From Polaromonas sp. (GTDB lineage Bacteria; Pseudomonadota; Gammaproteobacteria; Burkholderiales; Burkholderiaceae_C), in contig NZ_JAAFGZ010000017.1 in NCBI RefSeq assembly GCF_010365105.1, positions 1 through 64,000 on the forward strand: a stretch of 64,000 nucleotides of DNA, read 5' to 3'. Below, piece by piece: positions 1 through 8,232 of this stretch. The first letter of the stretch is position 1. Every line of letters starts with the position of its first letter. Position numbers and translations under genes: made by a program. The notes beneath the pieces were generated by a model. It searched no databases, had not been told where the DNA came from, and saw only the letters and a program-made list of their open reading frames with translations.

Positions 1-97
1 TGCCTGCTCCTTGGCCGATGACTCGGCATCTGCTGTTGGAGTACAGCAATGGCGCAAGGTTCAAGGTGCTCTGAGGTAAGTCGCTAATCAGGCTTAT

Positions 98-1642
98 TTA
101 CTCAAGATTGAGTTCCTGGATCTTGCGCGTGATGGTGTTGCGGCCAATGCCGAGCTTGTGCGCCGCCTCAATGCGCCGGCCGTGCGTATTGGCCAGCGCG
201 GTCATGATCAGGCGGGATTCAAAGCGGCGCGTCAGCACGTCCCATACATCGCTGCGTCCCGACACCAGCAAGGCCAGCGCCTCGGCTTCCAGCCCGGTTT
301 CCCACGGCGACGGCAGCGCGCCGCTCTCGGCGCCGGTTGCGCGTACCTCCTGCGCTGGCAGCGCGGGTGATTCTGGCGGATGCACGACGGCGGGCTGACT
401 GTCGACATCGCCGGTCCACTCCTGCTTGGACGCGTCGGTTTTTTCAGCCTGCTGCGTGCCGGATTTCCACACCGGCGTCGAGCCGAGGACTTCGGGCGGC
501 AGGTCCTTTGGCTCGACAACCTGGGCTGGCGCCATGACGGTCAGCCAGTGGCAGATGTTTTCCAACTGGCGCACATTGCCGGGAAAACCGAAGAGGCTCA
601 GCTGCTGCAGCGCCGCCTCTGAAATGCGCTTGGGCTCGACGCCGAGTTGCTTGGCGCTTTGCTGCAGGAAGTGCCGCGTCAGCATGAACACATCCTCGCG
701 CCGCTCGCGCAGCGCCGGCAGGCGCAAACGGATCACGTTCAGGCGGTGAAACAGGTCTTCGCGAAAGCCGCCTTCCTTGACGCGCTGCTCCAGGTCCTGG
801 TGCGTCGCGGCAATCACCCGCACGTTGGTCTTGACGGCGTTGTGCCCACCCACGCGGTAAAAATTGCCATCGCTGAGCACGCGCAACAGCCGGGTCTGCA
901 AGTCGAACGGCATGTCACCGATTTCATCAAGGAACAACGTGCCGCCGTCGGCCTGCTCGAAGCGGCCACGGCGCAGCGTCTGCGCGCCTGTAAAGGCGCC
1001 GCGCTCATGGCCGAACAACTCGCTTTCCAGCAAATCCTTCGGGATCGCGGCAGTGTTGATGGCGATGAACGGCCCGTTGGCGCGCGGCGAATGCTTGTGC
1101 AGCGCGCGCGCCACCAGTTCTTTGCCCGAGCCTGATTCGCCGGTGATCATCACCGTAACCATGCTCTGGCTCAGCCGGCCAATGGCCCGAAACACGTCCT
1201 GCATCGCTGGCGCCTGACCCAGCATTTCGGGCGCGGCGGCCATGCGCTCCTCGGCGACTTCCTCGCGCTGGCTTTCCTCGACGGCACGGCGAATCAGCTC
1301 GACCGCCTTGTGCAGGTCGAACGGCTTGGGAAGGTATTCGAACGCCCCGCCCTGGAAAGCGGACACGGCGCTGTCCAGGTCGGAAAAGGCCGTCATGATG
1401 ATGACCGGCAGGCCGGGCAGCCTGGCCTTGACTTTTTCAAGCAGGTCCAGGCCCGAGCCGCCCGGCATGCGGATGTCGCTGACCAGGATTTGCGGTCCGT
1501 CGCCTTCGGTGGCAATGTCGAGCGCTGCCAGGACTTCGCGCGGATTGGTAAAGCTGCGGGTGGGCAGGCCTTCGCGCAGCAGCGCTTTTTCCAGAACAAA
1601 CCGGATGGACTGGTCATCGTCAACAATCCAGATCGGTTTCAT
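98..1642 (-). CDS. ntrC: Nitrogen regulation response regulator NR(I), NtrC
   Basis: Sigma-54-dependent activator that turns on nitrogen-assimilation promoters when phosphorylated by NtrB. The 514-residue protein has a receiver domain at residues 1-120 (phospho-acceptor Asp56 in SDIRMPGG), an AAA+ domain with Walker A (GESGSGKE), the sigma-54 contact loop GAFTGA and Walker B (LFLDEIGD), an Ala/Pro/Glu-rich linker, and a Fis-type helix-turn-helix at the C-terminus (LGIGRNTITRKI). I start at the ATG at 1642 because the receiver begins there (MKPIWIVDDD); 15 further codons are open upstream but do not look like receiver sequence. It lies 57 bp behind ntrB on the same strand. Length and domain order are usual for NtrC. 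Confidence 0.96.
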   Translation of the reverse strand: MKPIWIVDDDQSIRFVLEKALLREGLPTRSFTNPREVLAALDIATEGDGPQILVSDIRMPGGSGLDLLEKVKARLPGLPVIIMTAFSDLDSAVSAFQGGAFEYLPKPFDLHKAVELIRRAVEESQREEVAEERMAAAPEMLGQAPAMQDVFRAIGRLSQSMVTVMITGESGSGKELVARALHKHSPRANGPFIAINTAAIPKDLLESELFGHERGAFTGAQTLRRGRFEQADGGTLFLDEIGDMPFDLQTRLLRVLSDGNFYRVGGHNAVKTNVRVIAATHQDLEQRVKEGGFREDLFHRLNVIRLRLPALRERREDVFMLTRHFLQQSAKQLGVEPKRISEAALQQLSLFGFPGNVRQLENICHWLTVMAPAQVVEPKDLPPEVLGSTPVWKSGTQQAEKTDASKQEWTGDVDSQPAVVHPPESPALPAQEVRATGAESGALPSPWETGLEAEALALLVSGRSDVWDVLTRRFESRLIMTALANTHGRRIEAAHKLGIGRNTITRKIQELNLE

Positions 1643-1699
1643 GCTTGGGGGTCCCTTTGCTTGGAGCGTGGTTATCTTTGAAATCAAAGACAGCAGACT

Positions 1700-2812
1700 T
1701 CAGGGCAGCGGTATCAGCAGCTTGAAGTCTGTGTGGCCGGGCCGGCTTTCGCACTCAATCAAGCCGTGGTGTTGCTGGACAAAGGTTTGCGCCAGTGTCA
1801 GCCCCAGCCCCGAACCGCCTTCACGCCCTGAGACCAGGGGATAAAAGATACGGTCTTTGATGGAGTCCGGCACACCCGGCCCATTGTCGATCACATGCAA
1901 TTCCAGTGCCAGGCGATAGCGCTGCTTGCCAAAAGTTACCTGCCGCGCCACCCGCGTCCTGAAAGTGATGGTGGCGTCGCCTGCCGTGATGTGCTGCGCC
2001 AGTTCCTGGGCCGCATTGTGGGCAATGTTCAGCACGGCTTGAATCAATTGCTCACGGTCGCCGCGAAATTCGGGAATCGATGTGTCGTAGTCACGCACGA
2101 CCCGCAGCCCCTTGGGAAACTCGGCCAGGATGAGCGAACGCACGCGCTCGCAGACCTCGTGGATGTTCACGTCGCCCACCAGATGCGGCCGGCGGTGCGG
2201 GGCCAGCAGGCGATCCACCAGTGACTGCAGACGGTCGGCTTCGTGGATGATCACCTGTGTGTATTCGGTCAGGTCCTTGCCAATTTCCATTTGCAACAGT
2301 TGCGCCGCGCCGCGAATGCCGCCCAGCGGGTTCTTGATCTCGTGCGCCAGGTTGCGGATCAGCTCCTTGTTGGCCTGCGCCTGGTCGATAAGGCGTTCTT
2401 CGCGGTCCTGTTTGGCCTGCTGCTCCAGCGGCAGCATTTCGACGATGGCTTCGCCGGGCGTGTCGGTCTGGGCTACTACAACATGCACCGGCATCGGCTC
2501 GTGGTTCAGGCGGCGCAGCCAGGCGTCGTAGCGCAGCGCGGCAAATTCATTGCTGCCAGCGCCTTCCAGCGCATGCTTGAGGATCTGCGGCTCGGTGAAG
2601 CATTCGGGCAGTTGCGAGCCCTCGATGGTCCGGCGTGAGGTGCCGAGGGCGTCTTCAAGCGCAGCATTGGCAAACACCACGCAGCCATTGGTGCGGACCA
2701 CGGCAACCAGGGTAGCCAGCAGGTCAAAGGCCTGGAAGCGCAGGGTTCCCGAAGCCGGGAAGGAAGACAAAAAGGTGGGGATGGATGGCTTTTTCAAGCG
2801 CCCCATTTTCAT
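1700..2812 (-). CDS. ntrB: Nitrogen regulation sensor histidine kinase NR(II), NtrB
   Basis: Cytoplasmic two-component kinase/phosphatase that controls NtrC in response to PII and nitrogen status. Residues ~30-130 form a PAS-like sensor region, the H box NLAHEIKNPLGG carries the phosphorylated His at about residue 157, and the HATPase has an N box (NIAHNAAQE), a G1 box (DNGPGVP) and a G2 box (GGSGLGL). No membrane segment is visible, as expected for NtrB. It is followed by ntrC and preceded at 22 bp by a DUF4124 protein, in the order glnA, DUF4124, ntrB, ntrC. The start at 2812 (MKMGRL) is chosen by reading-frame length; an ATG two codons in is equally possible. Confidence 0.95.
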   Translation of the reverse strand: MKMGRLKKPSIPTFLSSFPASGTLRFQAFDLLATLVAVVRTNGCVVFANAALEDALGTSRRTIEGSQLPECFTEPQILKHALEGAGSNEFAALRYDAWLRRLNHEPMPVHVVVAQTDTPGEAIVEMLPLEQQAKQDREERLIDQAQANKELIRNLAHEIKNPLGGIRGAAQLLQMEIGKDLTEYTQVIIHEADRLQSLVDRLLAPHRRPHLVGDVNIHEVCERVRSLILAEFPKGLRVVRDYDTSIPEFRGDREQLIQAVLNIAHNAAQELAQHITAGDATITFRTRVARQVTFGKQRYRLALELHVIDNGPGVPDSIKDRIFYPLVSGREGGSGLGLTLAQTFVQQHHGLIECESRPGHTDFKLLIPLP

Positions 2813-2834
2813 CCAGAAGCGGGGGGCCTCTGGT

Positions 2835-3374
2835 TTAATTTACCGCAGGCAAGCGGGAAATTTCGCGTCTCAGGCCGGCAATGTCACTCTGGCTGCGCGC
2901 AATGCTGTCTTTCAGGTCGCTGACACGGTCCAGGTAACGCTGGTAGTTGCGCCCCTCAATGCCCTGCTTCTCGGGATCGCCGTTGTTGTATTCCTTTTGC
3001 AGTTCAGCCAGCCGGGCCTCGGATTTCCGGAGTTCCGACTCCAGGATGATGCGCGAATCGCTGTCGCGCGCCCGCTGATCGGGGCTGCTGTCTGCACGCG
3101 AACTACCCGCCGCCGGGCTGGCGGCCACGCGCGCCGGCGCCTTCGGAACCGGCGTACCCTGCACCACCGTGACATTGCCGCCGGAAACCGGCTTGCAGTT
3201 GCGCGACTGCGCATCCTTGACGTTGTTGATGTATTCAGGCGCTGCGCCGCCGACGCCAGCGCAGCGGAAAATCTGTTGCGCCCAGCCGCTGGTGCCCGTG
3301 CCAAGCAGCAGCAGGGAAACCAGAGTCAGGGTCGAAATGGATGGCAGGCAATACGAGGATGAGGTGTTTTTCAT
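2835..3374 (-). CDS. DUF4124 domain-containing exported protein
   Basis: A 179-residue protein of unknown function. It opens with a signal peptide (hydrophobic LTLVSLLLLGTGTSGWA, probable cleavage after AQ), then a DUF4124-like module (residues ~33-65, QIFRCAGVGG...YINNVKDAQSRNCKPV) and ends in a charged, probably coiled-coil stretch with many Glu, Arg, Lys and Asp residues (residues ~105-175). Such proteins commonly sit between glnA and ntrB in betaproteobacteria, and it does so here. A link to nitrogen control is suggested only by position. No strong Shine-Dalgarno is seen before the ATG. Confidence 0.85.
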   Translation of the reverse strand: MKNTSSSYCLPSISTLTLVSLLLLGTGTSGWAQQIFRCAGVGGAAPEYINNVKDAQSRNCKPVSGGNVTVVQGTPVPKAPARVAASPAAGSSRADSSPDQRARDSDSRIILESELRKSEARLAELQKEYNNGDPEKQGIEGRNYQRYLDRVSDLKDSIARSQSDIAGLRREISRLPAVN

Positions 3375-3500
3375 TGGAAAGTGCCCAGCGTCTGGAGCCG
3401 CTTGCGTGCAGTGTGCAGGGTGGAAACAGGAATCGCCTGAGAGTATGCGTCAAAGCGGAAAAAATGCGAAATCTGCAATGCATCTATTCCACACGCCCAC

Positions 3501-3532
3501 AAAAAAAGGATGGCATCTGCCATCCTTTTTTT
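3501..3532 (-). terminator. Rho-independent terminator after glnA
   Basis: A GGATGGC / GCCATCC hairpin with a 3-4 nt loop is flanked by A and T runs on both sides, so on the minus strand it is a stem followed by seven T. It lies 52 bp beyond the glnA stop and upstream of the DUF4124 gene. It should separate most glnA transcripts from the downstream ntrBC genes. Confidence 0.85.
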
Positions 3533-3583
3533 AAGCGCCGCTGGCCTTCCTGGCTGCCAGGGAAGCCGGCGGCCAGGCCGTGT

Positions 3584-4999
3584 TTACAGCGAGAAGTACA
3601 TGTCGAATTCGACCGGCGCGACTTCAACGCGGGTGCGGTTGACTTCACCCATTTTCAGTTCGATGTAGGCATCGAGCATGCTGTCGGTGAACACACCGCC
3701 CTTGGTCAGGAAGGCACGGTCCTTGTCAAGTTCTTCCAGCGCCTGATCCAGGCTGTGGCAGACGGTCGGCACCAGTTTGTCTTCTTCCGGCGGCAGATGG
3801 TACAGGTCCTTGGTGGCGGCTTCGCCTGGGTGGATCTTGTTTTCCACGCCATCCATGCCGGCCATCAGCAGGGCCGCAAAGCCCAGGTAAGGGTTCATCA
3901 GCGGATCGGGGAAGCGTGCTTCGACGCGGCGGCCCTTGGGGTTGGCCACGTACGGAATGCGGATCGACGCCGAGCGGTTCTTGGCCGAGTACGCCAGCTT
4001 GACCGGGGCCTCGAAGTGCGGAACCAGGCGGCGGTAGCTGTTGGTGCCAGGGTTGGTGATGGCGTTCAGGGCACGGGCGTGCTTGATGATGCCGCCAATG
4101 TAGTGCAGCGCAAAGTCGCTCAGCCCTGCATAGCCGTCGCCGGCAAACAGGTTCTTGCCGTCTTTCCACACCGACTGGTGCACATGCATGCCCGAGCCGT
4201 TGTCGCCAGCGTAAGGCTTGGGCATGAAGGTGGCGGTCTTGCCATAGGCGTTGGCGACGTTGTGCACTACATACTTTTGCAGGATGGTCCAGTCAGCGCG
4301 CTCGACCAGGGTCGAAAAACGCGTGCCGATTTCATTCTGGCCAGCGCCAGCGACTTCATGGTGGAACACCTCGACCGGAATGCCGAGCGATTCGAGGATC
4401 AGGGACATTTCGGCGCGCATGTCCTGCGTGCTGTCCACAGGCGGAACGGGGAAATAGCCTCCCTTGTTGGTCGGGCGATGGCCGCGGTTGCCGCCTTCGA
4501 GCTTGGTGCCGCTGTTCCACGGTGCTTCGTACTCTTCGATTTCATAAAAGCTGTGGCCCGGCTCGGTGCTCCAGCGCACTCCGTCGAAGATGAAAAATTC
4601 CGGCTCTGGTCCGAAGTAGGCGGTATCGCCCAGGCCGGTGGACTTCAGATAAGCTTCTGCGCGCTTGGCAATCGAGCGCGGATCACGCTCATAGGCCTTG
4701 CCGTCCGTCGGCTCGATCACGTCGCACGTCATGATCAGCGTCGTTTCTTCGAAGAACGGATCGATGTTGGCCGTGCTGGGGTCGGGGATCAGCTGCATGT
4801 CCGAGGCTTCAATGCCCTTCCATCCCGCGATGGACGATCCGTCGAATGCATGGCCGTCGGTGAATTTGTTTTCATCAAAGTGAGACACGGGCACCGTGGT
4901 GTGGTGCTGTTTGCCCCGGGTGTCGGTAAAACGGAAGTCAACGAACTTGACTTCGTTTTCCTTGACCATGTTCATGACGTCTGCGACGGTCTTTGCCAT
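3584..4999 (-). CDS. glnA: Glutamine synthetase type I
   Basis: Catalyses ATP-dependent formation of glutamine from glutamate and ammonium, as a cytoplasmic dodecamer. The 471 residues match the usual GlnA length. Visible marks are the N-terminal beta-grasp ([14 protein letters not shown]), the DGSSI motif, the catalytic [18 protein letters not shown] region, NRSASIRIP, and the adenylylation-type motif [10 protein letters not shown], whose Tyr is the GlnE target in enteric bacteria. The Shine-Dalgarno is AGGAG, 8 nt upstream of the ATG. A sigma-54 promoter and an NtrC-like palindrome lie upstream, and ntrBC lie downstream, so control by nitrogen status is very likely. Confidence 0.98.
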   Translation of the reverse strand: MAKTVADVMNMVKENEVKFVDFRFTDTRGKQHHTTVPVSHFDENKFTDGHAFDGSSIAGWKGIEASDMQLIPDPSTANIDPFFEETTLIMTCDVIEPTDGKAYERDPRSIAKRAEAYLKSTGLGDTAYFGPEPEFFIFDGVRWSTEPGHSFYEIEEYEAPWNSGTKLEGGNRGHRPTNKGGYFPVPPVDSTQDMRAEMSLILESLGIPVEVFHHEVAGAGQNEIGTRFSTLVERADWTILQKYVVHNVANAYGKTATFMPKPYAGDNGSGMHVHQSVWKDGKNLFAGDGYAGLSDFALHYIGGIIKHARALNAITNPGTNSYRRLVPHFEAPVKLAYSAKNRSASIRIPYVANPKGRRVEARFPDPLMNPYLGFAALLMAGMDGVENKIHPGEAATKDLYHLPPEEDKLVPTVCHSLDQALEELDKDRAFLTKGGVFTDSMLDAYIELKMGEVNRTRVEVAPVEFDMYFSL

Positions 5000-5055
5000 T
5001 CAAGAATCTCCTGTGCTGGATGGTGGTTTAAAAATTCGGTTCAGCTGCTGTTGAA

Positions 5056-5071
5056 TGCACTTTTTGTGCCA
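5056..5071 (-). promoter_or_regulatory. Sigma-54 promoter of glnA
   Basis: On the minus strand the sequence is TGGCACAAAAAGTGCA, against the consensus TGGCAC-N5-TTGCA. The invariant GG and GC pairs are at the right distance, and only the first T of the -12 element differs. It ends about 56 bp before the glnA ATG. Its pairing with an upstream NtrC-type site makes the call stronger. Confidence 0.85.
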
Positions 5072-5184
5072 AAGCCGGGAACGCCGGGGTTTTTGCCAAA
5101 CCCTTTATTGTGCCGCCGCTATTGTCGCTACTGAATGGCGATTGACTTGTTTTGAAACCGCTGTTTTGAAAATTAACCTATCAA

Positions 5185-5201
5185 TGCACTGTTACGGTGC
5201 A
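5185..5201. promoter_or_regulatory. NtrC-binding palindrome (enhancer) for glnA
   Basis: TGCACTGTTACGGTGCA matches the NtrC operator consensus TGCACC-N5-GGTGCA at 11 of 12 defined positions. It lies about 115 bp upstream of the -24 element, a normal distance for an enhancer acting by looping. Half-site-like GCACCAA and TTGGTGC arms follow at 5236-5273. Confidence 0.75.
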
Positions 5202-5230
5202 TATATTGGCTTAATGTGAAAATTTTTTGG

Positions 5231-6184
5231 TTAGCGCACCAATTCAGGGCCAAGCTGAAGATTGAATTGGTGCAAGCCTGCCAGCAAAGCGGGATAAGCC
5301 CGGTTGACGGCCTCCGCCTGGCCTTTGACGCCAAGCTCAATATGGCGGCCATATTGCGGATGGTCCACACTGGGCAGGCTGAACACCTTGACGCCGTCGT
5401 GTTCGGCTTCAATCGCCAGCATCAAAGGCGTCAGCGTGGCTTCCATCGACCCCATCACGATGACCGATTTTTCAACGGAAGGCGATTGCTGATGCAGATG
5501 GGCATAACGCTGGTCAAGCACCCATTCGATCATGGGCCAGGCCATGACAGGAAAGCCTGGAAAAAAGTGAATACCCCCACGCTCCACCACTGCGTGTAGG
5601 TCGCTGCCTCCCGAGGGGGCCGCTGCGCCTGCAGTCCGGCGAAGCCGGTCCTGCGGCCCTGACTGGGCTGGAGACATAGCTGGAGTGGAGCGACTTTCGC
5701 TTTCCTCGGGCTCGACAAAAAAGCTGAAACCCGGAATCTTGTTATAGGGATTGGGAATGATCTCGGCGCCGACCGGAAACACGCCCATGTTCAGGCGGTG
5801 CAGGTTGTCATGGCGGTCGGGCTCGTAGGCGGCGCCCTGCTCTTTGGCCGTGTCGCGTATGCGTTCTTCAATCAGCCGTTTGGCTTCGGGGTGCAGCGCC
5901 AGTTCCACGCCCAGCGCCCGGGCTGCGCACTGGCGGGTATGGTCGTCCGGCGTGGCGCCGATGCCGCCGGTGCAGAACACCACATCGCCCGACGCGCGGC
6001 TGGCGGCAAAGGCGCGCGCCAGCGTCGCGGTGATGCGCGCCGGGTCGTCGCCGACATACTCGGCATAAGCGAGCGGCAGGCCCCTGGTGGCCAACAGTTC
6101 GATGACTTTGGGCAAATGCTTGTCGGTGCGCTTGCCTGAAAGAATTTCATCGCCAATGATGATGAGTCCGAATGAAGGGGTCAT
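5231..6184 (-). CDS. CinA-like molybdopterin-binding protein (competence/damage-inducible protein A family) with inserted repeat peptide
   Basis: A single-domain relative of CinA/MoaB without the C-terminal amidohydrolase part. The N-terminal motif FGLIIIGDEILSGKRTDKH and CTGGIGATPDDHT are the MoCF-domain signatures. The precise substrate is unknown; family members act as nucleotide or molybdopterin-binding proteins. Between the segments PGFSFF and IHFFPGFPVMAW (about residues 158-205) there is a Gly/Ala/Ser/Arg-rich insert encoded by repeat copy 5574-5664, read in frame. The start ATG overlaps the upstream EI24 gene stop (ATGA). An 11-bp inverted repeat overlaps the 3' end. Confidence 0.88.
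   Translation of the reverse strand: MTPSFGLIIIGDEILSGKRTDKHLPKVIELLATRGLPLAYAEYVGDDPARITATLARAFAASRASGDVVFCTGGIGATPDDHTRQCAARALGVELALHPEAKRLIEERIRDTAKEQGAAYEPDRHDNLHRLNMGVFPVGAEIIPNPYNKIPGFSFFVEPEESESRSTPAMSPAQSGPQDRLRRTAGAAAPSGGSDLHAVVERGGIHFFPGFPVMAWPMIEWVLDQRYAHLHQQSPSVEKSVIVMGSMEATLTPLMLAIEAEHDGVKVFSLPSVDHPQYGRHIELGVKGQAEAVNRAYPALLAGLHQFNLQLGPELVR
5236..5273. repeat. 11-bp perfect inverted repeat at the 3' end of the cinA-like gene
   Basis: The arms GCACCAATTCA (5236-5246) and TGAATTGGTGC (5263-5273) are exact inverted repeats with a 16-bp spacer, inside the last 14 codons of the cinA-like gene. On the minus strand the hairpin is followed by an A-rich then T-rich stretch rather than a clean T run. 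It could be a weak terminator, or, given GGTGC half sites, part of the glnA regulatory region. Confidence 0.45.
5574..5664 (+). repeat. Interspersed repeat A, copy 1 (inside cinA-like gene)
   Basis: About 91 bp running from CCCCCACGCTCC to GCGGCCCTGACTGG, with the internal landmarks GAGGGGGCCGCTGCGCCTGC and GGCGAAGCCGGT. It matches copies at 7312-7400 (same orientation) and 9098-9188 (inverted) with only scattered differences. It lies antisense to, and in frame with, the cinA-like gene, adding about 30 residues (core motif TAGAAAPSGGSD). Confidence 0.9.
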
Positions 6185-7113
6185 GCAAAAGGGTCCTGGA
6201 GTTTGGTCGGTGAATCCGGCAAGCCGCCGGCTGTCGGTCGGGTCAAAACATGCTTAGGCGATTCATCAACTATTAATTCGGTAGCAGCTTGTGCCGGTGG
6301 CGCCTGCGCTGCAGCACTGTTTCTTTTGCGAAGCTGCTCCAGCGCGGCCAGGCAGTAATGGGCGAACCAGAGCGAAGAGAAGGCGAACACCAGGGTGTAG
6401 ATCCAGATCGCCAGCGGCACCAGGATCGGCGCCATGGCAATGAACATGGCGCCCGAGGCCCAGAGCAGGCTGGGCGCGGCGCCAAGGTAACCGCTGAGCA
6501 CGCCAATGCCCAGCAGCGGCAGGCGGTTTTCCCGGAACAGCTGCTCGCGTTCCTCGCGGCTGGCGTGGTCTGCCAGGGCATCGTAGGACATGACGCGGTA
6601 GGTCAGCCAGCCCCAGATCAGCGGCGGCAGGATCAAAATCAGCGGCGGCACCAGCCAGAGCGGGACCGTCGCCACCAGCGCCACGATGGCCAGCAAGGTC
6701 GAACCCAGGGACCAGATGATGCTGGCGAACATCGAGCCGCCCTTTTTGCGCTCCAGTTGCGGAAACCGCCGGCTCGCCACCAGCGCGACCATGCTGGGCG
6801 TCATGAAGACTGCCACCAGCAGCAGGGTCACTATGACGATCACCGGAATGGACAAAAACAGCACCAGCGCCGGCGCCAGCACCAGGCGCAGGCTGCCCAG
6901 CCCGATGCCGTCAAGCCAGTGCACCATGGCGTTGACCAGCTCAAAACTTTCCAGGCTGCTGCGCACTGCAACCAGAGCATCCTCCCAGTAGAGGTAGCCC
7001 AGCGTCAGCGAGAGCATCCCCATGATGACGACAGGCAGGATGGACAGGACGATGACGCGGGGATGCAGGCAGTACATCACTGCCCGCCAGAAGGAATCCA
7101 GCATGGTGTTCAT
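6181..7113 (-). CDS. EI24/CysZ-like multi-pass membrane protein
   Basis: A 310-residue inner-membrane protein with several hydrophobic segments (VIVLSILPVVIMGMLSLTLG near residue 20, LVLAPALVLFLSIPVIVIVT near 80, LLAIVALVATVPLWLVPPLI near 145, then two more after residue 200). Motifs such as RRFPQLERKKGG and PPLIWGWLTYRVMSYDALADHAS recall the EI24 domain family, which includes the sulfate transporter CysZ, but I see nothing that fixes a sulfate role. The start overlaps nothing and follows the hydroxylase stop by 7 bp; the stop overlaps the cinA-like start by 4 bp. The C-terminal Gln/Ala tail includes a degenerate copy of repeat B. Confidence 0.82.
   Translation of the reverse strand: MNTMLDSFWRAVMYCLHPRVIVLSILPVVIMGMLSLTLGYLYWEDALVAVRSSLESFELVNAMVHWLDGIGLGSLRLVLAPALVLFLSIPVIVIVTLLLVAVFMTPSMVALVASRRFPQLERKKGGSMFASIIWSLGSTLLAIVALVATVPLWLVPPLILILPPLIWGWLTYRVMSYDALADHASREEREQLFRENRLPLLGIGVLSGYLGAAPSLLWASGAMFIAMAPILVPLAIWIYTLVFAFSSLWFAHYCLAALEQLRKRNSAAAQAPPAQAATELIVDESPKHVLTRPTAGGLPDSPTKLQDPFA
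6267..6310 (+). repeat. Interspersed repeat B, degenerate copy (EI24 C-terminus)
   Basis: The + strand has CTATTAATTCGGTAGCAGCTTGTGC followed by a GC-rich stretch, which resembles GCTATTATTTTTGTAGCTGC with TTGTGC at 34591-34616. It is in frame in the C-terminal tail of the EI24 protein. The match is partial, so this copy is tentative. Confidence 0.4.
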
Positions 7114-7120
7114 GGATGTT

Positions 7121-8227
7121 TCAAGCCCGTCCGAACAGCCGCTTCATGCCCAGCCACTGCTGCGACCAGAAGCCGCTGCCGTAGTCGCGCTGCTGTTCGA
7201 CCTGATCGCGCACACCGGTCGGGTCATAGCGAAGCTCGAAATTGGCCGTGCCAAACAGCATGTCCCACCACGGCAGCAGCACGCCGAAATTGTGTCCGCC
7301 TAGCTTGACAGCCCCCACGCTCCCCACTTCGTGTGGTTCGCTACCCCCCAAGGGGGCGCTGCGCCTGCGGCCCGGCAAAGCCGGTTCCGCGGCCCTGACT
7401 GATGAAAAGGGAGGCAACGCCTGCGTGCTTGCCGTTGTGCTGTACTTTGCATGGACCGGTGTTTCATGTCCGACACCGATGCTGTGGTGCAACCGGTGAA
7501 AGCGCGGGCTGACCCAGAGCCGCTCGCCCACCCGGCCAAACCAGACCCGCACATTGGCATGCTGGAAGCTTTCGCTCAGTTGCGTCAGCGCGACGATGAG
7601 GATGAACTGGTCAGACGCCACGCCGATCAGATGCGCGACGACCACGATGATGCTGTCGAGCAGGATGCTGTCGAGCAGGTGGTTGCGGTTGTCGCTCCAC
7701 ATCGTCATCTGCCGCTGCGAATGGTGCAACGAATGCAGCCGCCACCACCACTCCAGCTGATGCTGGCTTCGGTGCGCCCAGTAGGCGACAAAGTCGAACA
7801 CCAGCAGGTAAATCAGCAGGCTGACAACGGGCTGGTCGGTCACGCCGGGCCACAGCTGGTCCAGGTGAAAGGTGCCGTAGCCGGCGGTGCGCAGCGCGCC
7901 GAAGGCCGCATCGAACCATGGGCCCAGGGTGAAAAAAAGCGCCAGCCGGAACAGTCCGAGCCGGTGGATCAGCGTGTAGAGCACATCGATGCGGATGCTG
8001 GCCCGCTCAGCGGGCGAGTCCATGGCCTCGACCGGCCGCCAGCGCTGCAGCGGACCAATCACCGCCAGCAGGATGATGATCTGCAGGACGCCCATCATGA
8101 ACCAGGCCGTCGCCGCGTACGCGTCCTCGAACAGGCTGCCCATGTCGAGCGCGAACAGGGCGGGCTGCACCAGCGACTGGAACAGCCAGCCTTGCACATT
8201 CGCGAAAATTCCAGACAACCAGTCCAT
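7121..8227 (-). CDS. Sterol desaturase / fatty acid hydroxylase superfamily membrane protein with inserted repeat peptide
   Basis: A di-iron membrane hydroxylase of 368 residues. Three to four hydrophobic segments precede the histidine clusters HRSQHQ (HX3H), HSLHH (HX2HH) and RFHRLHHS, which bind the two irons in this superfamily. The substrate is unknown. After HAKYS, where family members run directly into the GHNFGVLLPWWDMLFG segment, about 45 Ser/Pro/Ala/Gly/Arg-rich residues are inserted; part of them is encoded by repeat copy 7312-7400. It is followed by the EI24 protein at 7 bp and preceded by a polysaccharide deacetylase at 5 bp, suggesting one transcript. Confidence 0.9.
   Translation of the reverse strand: MDWLSGIFANVQGWLFQSLVQPALFALDMGSLFEDAYAATAWFMMGVLQIIILLAVIGPLQRWRPVEAMDSPAERASIRIDVLYTLIHRLGLFRLALFFTLGPWFDAAFGALRTAGYGTFHLDQLWPGVTDQPVVSLLIYLLVFDFVAYWAHRSQHQLEWWWRLHSLHHSQRQMTMWSDNRNHLLDSILLDSIIVVVAHLIGVASDQFILIVALTQLSESFQHANVRVWFGRVGERLWVSPRFHRLHHSIGVGHETPVHAKYSTTASTQALPPFSSVRAAEPALPGRRRSAPLGGSEPHEVGSVGAVKLGGHNFGVLLPWWDMLFGTANFELRYDPTGVRDQVEQQRDYGSGFWSQQWLGMKRLFGRA
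7312..7400 (+). repeat. Interspersed repeat A, copy 2 (inside hydroxylase gene)
   Basis: An 89-bp copy running from CCCCCACGCTCC to GCGGCCCTGACT, in the same orientation as copy 1. It is read by the minus-strand hydroxylase gene in a different frame from the one used in the cinA-like gene, giving LPGRRRSAPLGGSEPHEVG instead of RRTAGAAAPSGGSD, yet it contains no stop codon. Confidence 0.9.
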
Positions 8228-8232
8228 GAGGC

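Noticed and set aside
1..97. A gene at the left edge
   Set aside because: Only 97 bp precede the ntrC stop; no start, stop or motif allows a call.
3341..5134. Long open frame on the plus strand across glnA
   Set aside because: It is antisense to an unmistakable glutamine synthetase gene; open antisense frames are common in GC-rich DNA with strong third-position bias, and its translation has no family-like content.
6289..7308. Plus-strand frame rich in Gln, His and Arg
   Set aside because: Mirror image of the EI24 gene; composition reflects complementary codons of a hydrophobic membrane protein.
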